From Phialophora verrucosa (lineage: Eukaryota; Ascomycota; Eurotiomycetes; Chaetothyriales; Herpotrichiellaceae), in assembly GCA_002099365.1 (NCBI GenBank), contig MSED01000009.1:1240001-1304000 (forward strand): a stretch of DNA of 64,000 nucleotides, in the 5' to 3' direction. Below are positions 20,503 to 32,665 of the stretch, piece by piece. Each line of letters starts with the position of its first letter. The first letter of the stretch is position 1. A program made the position numbers and the translations under genes. The notes under the pieces were generated by a model. That model was not told where the DNA came from and ran no database searches. It saw only the letters and a list, made by a program, of their open reading frames with translations.

Positions 20503-23500
20503 TCAAACGCTTCTTCCTCTTCCTCCAGAATTGGCGTCTGCGCCCATGCCCGCTTTATCCGGGACAAACTGCGGCTGTACTGTGATTGTTGTCTCGTCAC
20601 CAACAGAACCAGAGACAGCCGTACCAGCCTCGGATTGCGGATTCTGAACGTTTTCAACGTCTCGTACCAGCGCGTCTCCGGCATGTAGACCGCTAGCGCC
20701 ATCTTCGGCATTCACATCCGTGAGGTCACCATTGGCGCTCCCGTTCGTATACTTCTGTTTCGCCGCCTCGCTCTGCAGATAGCTTGCCCTTCTTTGCATC
20801 TCCGCCTCTTGTTCATGCTTGTCGCTGACATTGACAGCCAAGAAGCTCTTGGGGAGTTGAACTGTGTTGAATTTGGCCTTGAGAGTGGAGATCACCTCCT
20901 TCCAGTCTTGGTGATTTGTCAACGATCGACGTGGCGCAGAGCCTATGGCGTGCTTCGAGTCCAGGGACACGTCCAGGGGATCGACAGTGTGGCAGCCTGG
21001 TGAAATGGAGATGCGAATCGAGTATGTTGACTCGGCGGTTTCGGCGTCTTTGGCTTCATAAAGCTCGAAGCAGATTTGCGAAAGATAGTCGAGCTCGGGA
21101 ATGGTGGATCGTTTAATCTTGGTGTGTATCCCACCTTCCATAATGCAATTGAGTAGAGTGTAAATGTGCGACTCTTTGGTGAAGTATACGAATGATTTAG
21201 CGTCCCCGGATGCTTGTAGTTCTTCCAGGTCGTCGACAATCTCGCGTAGCAACGGTAGAGACGTCAGGAGCCCGATTTCTAGTTTCTCATCGTCGCTGAT
21301 GCCGTATTCCTGGGGACCAATATAGTCGAAGAGGATTTTGCTATACCGGTATAACTCTCTAAGGCGGCCGAGTTTCTGATCCTGCTTAGACCGGCTGTCT
21401 CCAGAACCCGGGAACAGTTTGAAGTAAGAAGCGCCTTGCTCCCACGTTGTCAAGGGTGGCGTTGGCGGGACTTGTTTCAGGACCGATTGTCTTCTTAGGC
21501 CGATCTTGTGCGCGAGGCTGTGTTTGCCTTCATTGGGAGACGACGCCACGCTGTCGTGACGGGAGCTGTGCGTGGGGGAAGGTGCGTCGTCGATTCGCTC
21601 AGGTTCAGGTGAAGCGGTCGATGACAGTCCCTCTTCCTCCTTGGCCATCTCGTCCAGAAGCGATTGGCTGGGGGTGAAAGCCCACTCCAGGAACTGCTTG
21701 TTGTGAAGGGCGTCGTATTTCATGGTGTCATAGAGCTCGGAGATCTTGCTTGGGTCTGCCTTCTCCGTGTCGCAAAATTCGGAGAACAGCTTCTCCCATC
21801 TCTCTTTGAAAAGCTCGGCATCCTCACCCGTACACCATCGAGATTGTATCGAGGCAACGGCGACGGTCCCATTCTCCTTGGCGTCGGCCGCGCCACTGAG
21901 TGCATTTAGCGAGGCAACAGCGCCGGTGCTGAGCTTCTTGAAGTTGTGCCGCATGACCCGACGGTGGAATCTGAGCAGATCGACAACATTCTGCATGACC
22001 ACATAAGGCTCTGCGACGTCCTTCGGCCAGGCAAACGAGTCTGGAACGGTCCCTTCTCGAAGTAGGTGCTTAAGCTTCTTCTTGACTTTGTCCATAACGT
22101 CCTTTGCGGCGTTGGAATCGTCCAGAAGATCTTTTCTGATGCGGATGAAATCCTCAGGGATATCTTGTCGGTCCAAAAAGGCTGCGGCCCATATCTGCGC
22201 ACTTGTCTTGACTCGCTTCTCAGAGCTGGTGAAGATCCGGACCTCGTCGAGCACGCCCTTATTGAGCAACTTGAAGTCGTCCCGCATGTTGGTCCCAAGA
22301 TCCTGCGACTGGTATCGAGCCGAGTGCGTCGGCTCTCCGCCCCACTTCATGACCAACTGCAGTTTGTCCAGGACGAGATCGTTCTCAGCAGCCGAGAACC
22401 GAGAGAAAGTGGGACCGGACATTGAGTCACTCCTCGTATTCACGCGGCGGATCTCTTTCGCACTCGACGCAGATGGATGCCTCTCGACGTGAGGTGCTTC
22501 TTCGTTCGGCGCGAGCTCTTCTTCTGCGATGATTGGGGGGCTACCCATTGCCTTCGAATCCTGCGACATCTCTTCGGGCTTTCGTCTCCGGAACATTGGC
22601 TTGATCTGCACCTTTGTACCTGGTTGGTTGATCTTTTTCGACAGTGCGTTTTGCAAGTTTCGCAGCTTGTCTGGATCCTCGAGTTTGTCCCGCAGCGCAA
22701 TTTTGACCGCTGTCTGAACACTAGCTAACGCAGCTTCGCCTTTCAGCAGCACTTCTTCGTGATGGCCCTTGAGGAGATCGGCAAACACTTGCGAATGCGC
22801 TGTGAATTTCAACTTCTGCTTTGGGGTTCGGTCTGCATGCCTGATGACCGTCACTACCCCCTTGAGCTTCCACGAGTGTTTAGAACTCGGCAACGGAGCG
22901 TCTGTTTTTGTCTCCTTGACGGAGGTAACTGGCTCTGGTGCCATTTCGGCTTCCGGAGCCGGAAGAGCCGGCGGTGGGAGGACGCTCTTGTCAATTCCCA
23001 CCGGATGAATAACTGCATGAGAGCTCTTCTCTACACTTGGCGGGGAACTTATTGGTGTCGTCTGAGCAGATGTCTTCGAAGAACCAGAAAGGCCGGAAGG
23101 ATGATGCCGCGAAGAGTGTGGCAGGTGTTGCGATAGCCGTGTCATGCTCGGCGACTTGAGAATCGTCTTCAGAGCGGACCGGGCTGAGGTACTGGTCCCT
23201 TGACGACGTAACGCGGGGTCAACAAGCGTTTCAGCCACCGGCTCTTCGAAGACAGCGTGGTCTTCTTTGAATTTATGTTGGAGGAAGATGTGCCTGAGGA
23301 TCTTGGCGCAATCGTTGTAGTAATCTTCATTGTCTTTGACAAAGCTCCACCCATTCACGTCGATGATGTAGCTGGCAGTTCCCGTGCGTAACAGGTCGAA
23401 CCCGCAGATGCGTTGCCCGAAAGCCATCGATACTTTAGCGGCCATTTCCTTCTCGGCGGGAGTGAGCTTCGTCACATATCTGAGCTCCTTCCCGTGTGTA

Positions 23501-25182
23501 TTGCGCCGGACAAGACCATCCACAACTGGCGATTTTCTCGTTTCGGCATGGCAGTAATCTGGACCAACTGTGTACGCTTTGACATCTTCAGCATTTTCCG
23601 TCTTAAGAAATTGTTCGTAGATGTAGCTGCTGTTTGGCTCCGTGATGCATCTTGGGACGGTCAATTCTGGATCGAATTCCGAGGACTTGTTTCCAATCTT
23701 GCGGAATAGTCGTCGGGCTCCGCCATCCTGGCTCCAGGGAAAGTAAATGATGACGTTGTGGTCCTCTCCGTTGACAGGTTTCTCTACAAATGGCTTCTTG
23801 ATAGGCTTGCCATCGACAAGCAGGGTGTCGCCGTCGTCAACCAATTCAACGTGTTTTGTCATAGCTGCGCCTCCGCCGGTACCATCCTCAGCGCCTTCAA
23901 GAACCACCCCTGAAAGTTTCTTCACAAGCTGCGCCAGCTCCGGGGATTCGAGCCTCGGGCCACCGTCGCGATTGACCTCTATCCTCTTAGGAGTCGGAAT
24001 CTGCATCTGGTCCAAAATCTTCAAGCATAATCGTCGATCCCAGAGGACCTTTTGCATGGCCAAATCATTGACCACGAAGGGCTTTCGCAGCTTGACATAT
24101 GCAATAGCCTTGTCAAGCGGGAATCCGTCAGAGAAGAATGAGATCAGATAGTCACTGCAACATGTTAGTGAGCGATTTGGGCGTGGGCTGTAACTTACCA
24201 TATCGGCCAGTTTTCAACGTCTGTCATCGTCAACGACTTGTAAGAAGCGAGCGAGCGAGGACATACCTTCGTCGAGAATGGCTTTGTCGCCAAAAACGAT
24301 AACTTCAAACTCACCATCGCCTTGCAGGCGAGTCAAAATCTGGCGACTGGGGCGACTCCTTGCTTTCACATCAAGGGCACAGACACCAATCCTCCCTACA
24401 GGAGTTCTGGCCTCGGAATGCACACTCTCATTCTTGGAGGATCCAGCGGTACTCAGACGACGACTGGAAGACAGAGAACGGGGCTTGTTGACTCTCGGAG
24501 GCCGTGCAGGTAATGCGGTCTCGGTACTCTCGGCCTTGCCAGTGGCGCCCAGGGCTGGGCCCGTCGGTGCCAAAGGAAGCTGGCTGTCACTTCTGGGAGC
24601 AATTGGGAGGGCTGAAGCAATCTGAGATGAGAGATTTGACACTAAATCTGAATGATTAGGAATGCTTGGGTTGAAGGCAGGAGGTGAAAGCACGGGCAGA
24701 CCTGGAGCATGTGATGTGGACGCGGTGGTTGTTACCACAGTTGGGTCGTGAGCCGTTGTCGCATTCTGCGCAGTTGGTGAGCCGCTATATGGTGTGGTCC
24801 GATCGGTCTCCAGGCTCTTGACAGATGCTGGAGGGCTTCTTGCGGTCTCCTCGGATTTCCTCATAGAAAGGGCTGAGTGGATCGAGGCAGATAACCTTCG
24901 GTCGGCTAGAGGCTTGGTGCTTGGAGGTGGCATACTGATGCTGGAACGGTCGGCCGAAGCCTTGGTGGTCCCAGCATGAGCACTCTTGCGGACATCGGGG
25001 TTCTTGTTGGCGGCCAACAAGGAATGGGTCGACGGTGTCCGCCCACTAAGCCTCTGAGGAGGTCGGGACGCAGATGTCGCAGTAGAGCTTGCCGAGTACA
25101 CCGCAGTAAGTGAGCTGGTGTCGTTGAAGTTATCCTCCGAAGTATTGGTTGGGGTTCGTCTCAGAGGCGAATGACCGTCCAT
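20503..25182 (-). CDS. VIP1: VIP1/Asp1 diphosphoinositol pentakisphosphate kinase-phosphatase
   Basis: Exons 25182-24267, 24220-24199 (22 nt) and 24154-20503 join in frame to 1529 residues. After a ~260-residue Ser/Thr-rich extension comes the ATP-grasp kinase: IGVCALDVKARSRPSRQILT, FGDKAILDE, then DVENWPIC across the micro-exon, SFFSDGFPLDKAIAY, and IDVNGWSFVKDNEDYYND near 580. The histidine-acid-phosphatase-like half starts with GVVTVIRHADRTPKQKLKF near 750. These enzymes make and remove the 1-diphosphate of inositol pyrophosphates (IP7/IP8), which signal phosphate status, cell polarity and cell cycle. The micro-exon encodes conserved residues, so skipping it would break the kinase. It is divergent from Utp21. 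Confidence 0.95.
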
Positions 25183-25851
25183 GGGTGGTATAAGTCAGAA
25201 ATGCCTGATACGTGCACTTGGTCCTGTGATAGTAGAAGAGACAAAGACCGACGTCGGTGGCGACTGTCTCAGCGAAGACCGTCCACTTCAACAAAATGGT
25301 CGATACAGCTCGGAAAAAATGGGGTCAACGAATGACGATATGAAAGTCAACGGCTGGTGGCGGAGACCCGGTCTCGCCCGATATCAGATGGAGAGAGGAC
25401 AAGAGTGGAATGTGAGAAAAGATGAAAGACAAAATACAAGCTGCACATCAACTTCATGTCAGGTTTGCCAGGCCGAGCACCGTTGTCGACTTGTCGCTCC
25501 CCGTCAATAGAGCCACAATCGCAAGCTGATGACGACGGAAAGTTTTGTGTGCACTGGGCCCTGCTGATGACTAAGTGGGGGGACGTGGCTGAAATATTTA
25601 CGAGTAGACGAGGGGCACGCCTGGAAGGTGGGATGCCCAGGGATGCCTTTAACTGGGATTTGGCCTAGGGCACCTGCAAAGCCTTCAATGCGCGTCATTG
25701 GCCGCCCTGCCGTTCTGCCGGGCGGTGAGCTTTTCAGCCTTGTGTCGTATCAAAAAAAATCACTGGCGGCCAGAAATGGCTGTTGCGCCCTTCCACGATT
25801 GTATGAGTATGTGCAGCTTGCGACGTGCAACTCAGTTGAACAAAAGACACA
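25183..25851. promoter_or_regulatory. Divergent promoter region VIP1 / UTP21
   Basis: These 669 bp separate the start codons of two divergent housekeeping genes. No specific factor site is claimed. Frames here are short and have no motif. Confidence 0.5.
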
Positions 25852-28800
25852 ATGGACGAAGCAGTTGAGCTTCCACTGGCGAAGAGGCAGCGAAGAGAGC
25901 AGGATGGGACCGGAAGGAGGCCTGCTACCAGCTCGAGACTCTTCGCTCCGTTCAGAGTCAGTCTACCGCGCTACTGATGTGATCTTCTACTGACACACCC
26001 TCTACAGACCCTGGGGCTGGTTTCGCCGACCAATGTGCCTTTTACTTCAGTCCCGCTCGGCAAGACGACGTTCCAAATTACCACCTCGATCGGGAACTCG
26101 CTGCAAACCTACGACCTGCGCAGAGGTCTGAACCTCGTCTTTCTCACCCGGCCGCAATGTCCTGGCACTATTACTGCGACTATCGCCTACCGAGATCGAG
26201 TATTCGTTGCCTGGGGAGGCTCGCAGCCGCATGAGCCCCGAGGACTGTGGGTTTTCAAGAGAGGGCAGTTGGTTGCAGAGCTGGACATCGAGAATACCCG
26301 TCCGCAGGAAATTCGCCAACTGCTCGTCTTCGGATCATGGATTGTTGGTTGCGGCACAGAATCTATTGAAGTCTGGAAGAGCGCGTCGTATGAACATTAC
26401 ACTTCAATCAGTACTGGGTCTCGAGGGTCGTTTACTGGCCAACTCTGTACTCTGCCCACATTTCTGAACAAGATCTTTGTTGGGACAAAACACGGTTCAC
26501 TGGAGGTCTACAATGTCAGTACAGGGAGGCTGGTTCACACCATTCTTGCCCCATCTGCACGATCCGGTGCTGTCACTGCTCTTGCGCCTGCTCCAGCGAT
26601 CGGTTTATTGGCCGCGTCATACGCCGATGGTTCCCTCAATATCGTTGACGTCGAGGCAGACGAGGTAGTTTTGGAATTGCGCCAAGGGAACATCAGAAAG
26701 CCGATTACTTCAATCACATTTCGGACAGACGGTATGGGTGCTGGGGAGGACGGTCGCAAAGAGGGTATCATGGCTACTTCCAGCATCGAAAGCGGGGACA
26801 TCACATTATGGGATCTCAACCGCGGAGGTAAAGTGGTGGGAGTCGTCCGGGGAGCCCACGAGACCTCCAACCTGGGTCAAGGTACTGGCGTGAGCAAAAT
26901 CGAGTTTCTCGCTGGGCAGCCCGTCCTGGTTTCGTCCGGTTTAGACAACGCCCTCAAATCGTGGGTCTTCGATGAGACTCCCTTCTCACCAACTCCGCGT
27001 CTTCTCCACCACAGAAGTGGGCATGCTGCTTCTGTTACGAGACTCAAGTTTCTCCCTGCGGCGTCAGACGGCTCAGACGCAACTGGCAAGTGGCTCTTGT
27101 CTGCATCCCAAGACCGCAGTCTTTGGGGATTCTCACTCCGCCGAGACGGCCAAAGTACAGAACTAAGTCAAGGCGCCGTAAGGCACAAAGCGAAAAAGAC
27201 AGGTCTCCTCGCAGACGACGCGTCCGCAGTAGAAGACTTGAAAGCACCACCTATCATCGACATGGCATGTTCGCTAAACCGAGATGGTGGAATGGGTTCG
27301 GTCACTGGCCCGGTCTGGTCCAACTCCAAGAACGTCAGCGCCGAAGAATCCGGAATGACCGGTTGGGAAAGCGTCATTACGGCCCATGCCGATGACAAGA
27401 CCGCCAGGACATGGTCCTGGGGACGGAAAAAGGCAGGCAGATGGGCCTTTGAAACGGGTGATCACAAACCAGTCACCAGCGTCGCCATAACTGCTTGCGG
27501 AACTTTTGCTATTGTCGGCTCCTCGGGTGGCAGTCTGGATATGTTCAACTTACAGTCTGGGGCGCATCGGCAACGGTACCCCCCGCGACTCACGCCCGCC
27601 CAGGCGAAGCAGTTGAAGCTGCAACAAGCAAATCCAGAGCACGTCGCTGCAGTCCCTCGTGGCCACAGAGCCGCCATTACCGGCATCGTGGTCGATAACC
27701 TGAACCAAACCATGGTGACTGCCAGTTTGGACGGGAAAATCATCTTCTGGGATTTCTCCTCCGGGAGAATCATCGAACGGAAGAGCTTTGACGACGCGAT
27801 GCCGACTGCAATACGATACAACCCTGTTTCCGGACTCCTAGCCATTTCATGCGACGACTTGTGCATTCGCGTCATCGACATCGAAACACGCAAAGTCGTC
27901 CGTGAACTCTGGGGCTGCATCGGCCAAATCTATGACTACTGCTTCTCCCACGATGGGCGATGGATCGTCGCTGGGTCCATGGACTCTGTTGTGCGCGTGT
28001 TCGATCTCGCCACGGGCCACCTGATCGACGCGTTCAAGACCGCAGCGACGTGCACAAACATGGCCTTCTCCAGCACCGGCGAATTTCTCGCCACGACCCA
28101 CGCCGGGAGTCCAGGGATATTCATCTGGACGAACAAGGCTCTGTTTACGCACGTGTCGACCCGACAGATCGATCATGCCAAGGGAATCATCGACCTCAGC
28201 CAAACGCCAGCCGCATTCAACGCAGCGAGCCAGCTGGCCATTGAAGACTCCGGTCTGGCAGAAGAGGCGGAAGAAGCTCTAATTGACGGCATCAATGTGT
28301 CATCGGAACTCGATCAACTGGACAAATCCCTCCTCACGCTCTCCCTCCAGCCTCAATCCCGATGGCAAACTCTGCTGAACCTCGACAACATCCGCGCCAG
28401 GAATAGACCCATCCAGCCTCCAGAGAAACCCAAAGCCGCACCCTTCTTCCTGGGCACGTCCGCAAGCATCGCGAACGGCAGCGATCTTCCAAAACTCAAC
28501 GGACCTAATACCGAGACCGTTGACGAAGCCGAGCGGTCTCGCGTTTCCCGCATGGCTGTATCGTCTATCCCTTCTGGTAGCGAACTCTCGTCTCTCCTCG
28601 GAAAATTCTCCCAAGATCATGAACGCGACCCCACCGCTCTCGCCACGTACCTTTCCGCCCTACCACCCTCGGCAGCAGACCTCGAGATTCGCTCCATCGC
28701 CCTCTCTGAAATGCCTGCTTTCGTAGGCTTCCTTACTGCGCAACTCGGCGCAAGAAGGTCCTTCGAGCTGGTGAATACCTGGATGAATGTGCTCCTACGT

Positions 28801-28947
28801 GTGCATGGCGATTTCGTGGCCGAAGTGGACGAGGTTAAAAGCGCGGTCATGGTATGGCGGGACGTCATGCTGGCGGAGGAGAGACGCTTGGCCGAGTTGG
28901 TAGGGTATAGCCGGGGGGTTGTTGAGTTTTTGAGGAGTTCCAGATAG
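25852..28947 (+). CDS. UTP21: U3 snoRNP / SSU-processome WD-repeat protein Utp21 (WDR36)
   Basis: Exons 25852-25956 and 26008-28947 (51-bp intron, GTCAGT donor, CTGAC branch, TACAG acceptor) give 1014 residues. The first exon is short and basic (KRQRREQD) and ends LFAPFR, joining to TLGLVSPTNVPFTS, the usual Utp21 start. Two stacked WD-repeat propellers follow (for example LLSASQDRSLWGF and VTASLDGKIIFWDFSSGRII). The C-terminal Utp21 domain runs from about residue 780 and includes FLGTSASIANGSD and a helical end. The family works in the nucleolus in U3-dependent cleavage of pre-rRNA for 18S. The start at 25852 is chosen because later Met codons would lose the conserved N-terminus. Confidence 0.94.
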
Positions 28948-29449
28948 GAGAATCTTAAAATTCTGTTTGTGTCGTTCGGGCAAGTGTCTGTCTCTGCGGC
29001 TCAGTGTCTTGGCTATCCGGCACGTTCCACCATCGTGGTGATAACCACAAGTCGCCGGAGAATTGGTGCCAGTACGAGTAGTGAGGTTTTTGTGCCAACG
29101 ATAGGGCGACAGAACCTTGCTGTGAGCGAACCGACCGTGGTGTGTGCCAACATGGGTCAGTTTCTCCGGCATTGTTGAATACCAAGTCGATCTTGTCCAA
29201 AGATTTTCCGGATGCCCGGTATTTCTACCTTTCGTTCAGCTCTACGATGCCATTTCTGCTCGGATTCGAGATGGTGGAGTGATACATCATATTGTTGTTG
29301 TTCATGTCGTTGCTGGTGCTAGTGCCACTGTCGGCATATGCTGTGATGGAGTACGCTGAAACCTGCAGTACAATATTCGTTAGCCAGCCACTCAGTAGGC
29401 CCAGTGCAGTACGGGAAGAAAACAGAGCCTCCGTTCCGCTCTGCCTAGC

Positions 29450-31285
29450 TTACCAGAGGGGATCGCAGTACAAAAACGTGGTCTGCAGCCTCTTGATTTG
29501 GCCCTTGATCCAGTCCAGCTGGCCGTCTCGCAGCACAATCGGTTCGGCGTCATCCTCCGGCTCGGCCAGCCTGTAGATGTCAACCAGATGGGCGAATATC
29601 ATCCAGCCGCCCGATGCCGCGGCCCTCATCCTAAAGTCACTGCCTTCGAGGTCTGGAATGCTGCGTGTCTCTCCCGTCGACGGGTCGGTCACGATTTTGC
29701 AGGGCAACGCAACTTCGGAGCTGTATATCGGGTTGGTGGGCACGACCGTGTCGCCTAAGTGGAAAGGGACGGTCTCGCAGATGCAGTCGACGAGCGATTG
29801 AACTGCCCCATTTGCTTTGGCCAGGTAGGCTCGATACTTGGGATTTGCCAGAAGGGTGGGCTCGTCCGCAAGCGATTGGCGAATCATTTGGAGAGTGAAT
29901 AGTCGGCGCGAGGCGTGCAGATTGTAGATCTCAGCTCCAGCAAGGTCGGCCCAGACGGCGCATTTGGTGCCATAGAAGCCTGCCGTCAAAACGGAACGCG
30001 GGACCTCTTCCCGGGAGACGAACAGTGGTAGCCAGTCGTTGCAGGTGATGCCACGTTTCCAGGCCATGAAGAGCTCGTCAATCCGGATAGCATCGGCAAT
30101 GACGTCCTCGAACGCTTTCCTACGCTGTGCACTCGTTATTGTAGAAGAGACGTCTCGCCGTAAGGCCCAGAGACGGGCTTGGGCATTGATGGTCTCGATG
30201 GTTAGCAAGTCAAGCTGGGCAGCTTTGCTTCCGCTAATGGCGGGGTGGCAGAAGATTTCCTCTGACCCTGTTGGCATGGGAATTCGTTGAGAAAGTGAAT
30301 AATCGAGGAATCCGTTTCGTGTTGCATTGGTGAGGGCCCTGCCGACGAGGGAGGTATAGTTGGAAAGTCCCCTATGCTTGACCAAAGCCAGTGCTCCGTC
30401 TTTGTGTTTGCCGTAGCTTGTCGGAGCATTGCGTACATAATGTAGCACGAGAGCATCGTATAGGTCGAAGATCAGTATCGTCATCAAAAGCTCATCCATA
30501 TCCTTCTCTGTAGGGTTGTTTATTGCTTCTCGCGTTGCTGCAATGGCCCTGGTGAACAGTTTCCGCGCCGGTCGCGCGTCGCAGCCTTGGAAGCTCCACA
30601 TCATGGTAATGTTGACTGTTACTGCCGCTGTTGCAAGTCTCAAGGGTGAGTTTGCAGATGACTTGAGATAAAGTGGCTGCCATAGTAGTGCAAAAGAATG
30701 GTGAAGTTGGGGGTCGTAGATAGTTCCAGTGTAATACCGGAAGAAGAAATTGATGGAGGCGTCCTCGGGACTTTGTTTCAATGAATCCGGAATCGATATT
30801 TGGGTGGCCCTAGGATCTATTCCTGAAAGCCTTGCAGGACGAGCCTTCTCAAGTTGCATTGGCTTGTCATAGTCTTCTTCATGCTCCTCCTGAGTCGCAG
30901 AATAATTGATCCATTGGAGCGGGCCCCGTGGTTTGGTTGTAGCCGAGTCATTCGAAGATGTTGAAGTCGTTGGCGAGACGTCCAGCGACCCATCACTACT
31001 TGGAGTGCTGCTGAGGGAATCTGCTTCTCTTGCAGCGTTCTGCTTCTCTAATCTCCGGATAACAACTTTATTCTGACTCCGATGCGCGCCGTCAAAAACA
31101 TCTGCGTACCCGGGGCACACAGTTCGTCGGCGGACACAGTTGTTGCACGCTGGTTTCCCTTGATCACACTGCGCAGTCAGTATCGACGATCGATCAATGT
31201 GGATAGGCAGGGCGGATTGCGAACTTACTCTCACACGCCGAGTTCGGCATGCCTTGCATCCAGCGCTAGGGCCGTGGTACACCAT
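29450..31285 (-). CDS. Zn2Cys6 transcription factor with an intron inside the zinc cluster
   Basis: Exons 31285-31229 and 31168-29450 give 591 residues. Splicing joins GCKACRTRRVR to CDQGKPACNNCVRRRTVCPGY, a complete six-Cys cluster. The intron (31228-31169, 60 nt, GTAAGT donor, CTGAC branch, GCAG acceptor) is a multiple of three and has no stop. Unspliced mRNA would therefore still translate, with 20 extra residues inside the zinc cluster. The rest is the helical regulatory region of the Fungal_trans_2-like type, for example LRLATAAVTVNITMMWSFQG and ILIFDLYDALVLHYV. Target genes are unknown. It is divergent from an RTA1 membrane protein across about 1.4 kb. Its 3' end faces UTP21. Confidence 0.88.
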   Translation of the reverse strand: MVYHGPSAGCKACRTRRVRVSSQSALPIHIDRSSILTAQCDQGKPACNNCVRRRTVCPGYADVFDGAHRSQNKVVIRRLEKQNAAREADSLSSTPSSDGSLDVSPTTSTSSNDSATTKPRGPLQWINYSATQEEHEEDYDKPMQLEKARPARLSGIDPRATQISIPDSLKQSPEDASINFFFRYYTGTIYDPQLHHSFALLWQPLYLKSSANSPLRLATAAVTVNITMMWSFQGCDARPARKLFTRAIAATREAINNPTEKDMDELLMTILIFDLYDALVLHYVRNAPTSYGKHKDGALALVKHRGLSNYTSLVGRALTNATRNGFLDYSLSQRIPMPTGSEEIFCHPAISGSKAAQLDLLTIETINAQARLWALRRDVSSTITSAQRRKAFEDVIADAIRIDELFMAWKRGITCNDWLPLFVSREEVPRSVLTAGFYGTKCAVWADLAGAEIYNLHASRRLFTLQMIRQSLADEPTLLANPKYRAYLAKANGAVQSLVDCICETVPFHLGDTVVPTNPIYSSEVALPCKIVTDPSTGETRSIPDLEGSDFRMRAAASGGWMIFAHLVDIYRLAEPEDDAEPIVLRDGQLDWIKGQIKRLQTTFLYCDPLW

Positions 31286-32665
31286 GCTTGACTGAAGGCA
31301 GCGCGAGAGGAGGGACCACTAGCGGAGAGTGTGTTCCGAGGTGTCCTATCGCAAGCCTCTCCTGTAATTGCCACGATATATAAACATGGCCGTCGTTAGG
31401 CAGCACAGTTCCAGATTAGCGAGCCAACGCTTAACACGGCGTCAGCCACAATGATGTCGTTGCCGGATATGAAGGGCAATACACTGCTGGACCAATAACG
31501 GGTACGGTTAAAGAAAGAGCCAGCTACGCGCCCATCAGCTTTTTCAGTCTTGGAGATTGTGTTTCGAAAGTTTGAGGCCTGATTTCCTGGGCATAGGTCG
31601 TCGGATGTGGATGGAAGGCTTGGTCTCCTTCTCGAATGGAAGAAGGTCTGTCAGCCGTCGTCACAGGTTGCATATGTGGCGCCCGGAACACGAAGATGCG
31701 ACACAGTCTTTTTTGGGCTTGTATGCCTGGGAAGTTTCCGGTGTCCACTGCGCTAGAACCGGTCGCAAGACGTCGCTATTTCGGGCTAGCAACATCCAGA
31801 CAAGCACGGAGCGAATATGGCCCCGACAACCTCGGGGGTGGGCTTGATGGTTCAAGTATGCCACTCCGACCCTCAGATTGTATTGTGCTTCGTGAGATCG
31901 TGACGAGAGTGGGAGGAGTCAAAGAGCAGTCTAACAGGCAGACCGACAAGGATGGCCCGTATCATTGTCTTGTCAACAGGACAGCGCCAAAGAAAGACGA
32001 GAAGCAGTGAGGAACATGGAAAGCAACAACAACTTTCCGCACCCGATTTTCTGCCGTTCGGTGGATTAGTCAGTGTTTCATGCTGGCTCAACACGAGATA
32101 CGGGACTCAGATATTTCAGGCTGCAGTCATTTATTTCTTACTGCGTCTCGTCCTTCAGCTCTTGCTCTGTATAAGGCCAGCCGTTTTTCGAGTGTACTGT
32201 GTAGGTAGGCCAAGGTCCTGGCATATCCACATGATTGTCCCCTACCTGCTTTGGGCTTTGTTTGCGACTTGATCACCTTCAGTAACATACTCGTTCTACA
32301 TCTGATGGTCGCTCCTCGTACCCTGGCGGCCAAACAGTATCAGTTGGCATGAATAGGGTACGCAACCAGGCGCGGCGTTGCAACCACTGCATCATCCTAC
32401 ACATCCGAAAGGTAAGTTTAGAAACATTGCGTGACAATCAGTGTGCTTCGTTCTCGTATCATGGCAGACATCATTCTGCCTTCTTGCGAGCTTCAACATT
32501 CTGGATCACGAGTATAAATGTCCAATTGTCTCCATCTCCTTCTCCGCCGGTAGCTTCACGGTCAAGAACGAGTCCAGCAACTCGAACCAAGAAGAGTCAA
32601 GTTATATCGGATCGCCTTTAATATCATACCCCATCTTCCCCTCCTGGACTCCCCAGGCCTTCAGC
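31286..32665. other. Divergent intergenic region Zn2Cys6 / RTA1
   Basis: About 1.38 kb. The frame of the RTA1 protein stays open upstream to about 32441, but that extension has no signal-peptide or family feature and is probably 5' UTR. Other frames here lack motifs. Confidence 0.5.

Noticed and set aside
32441..32665. N-terminal extension of the RTA1 protein (75 residues before the chosen Met)
   Set aside because: The extension has no family similarity and would disturb the usual short extracellular N-terminus. Taken as 5' UTR.
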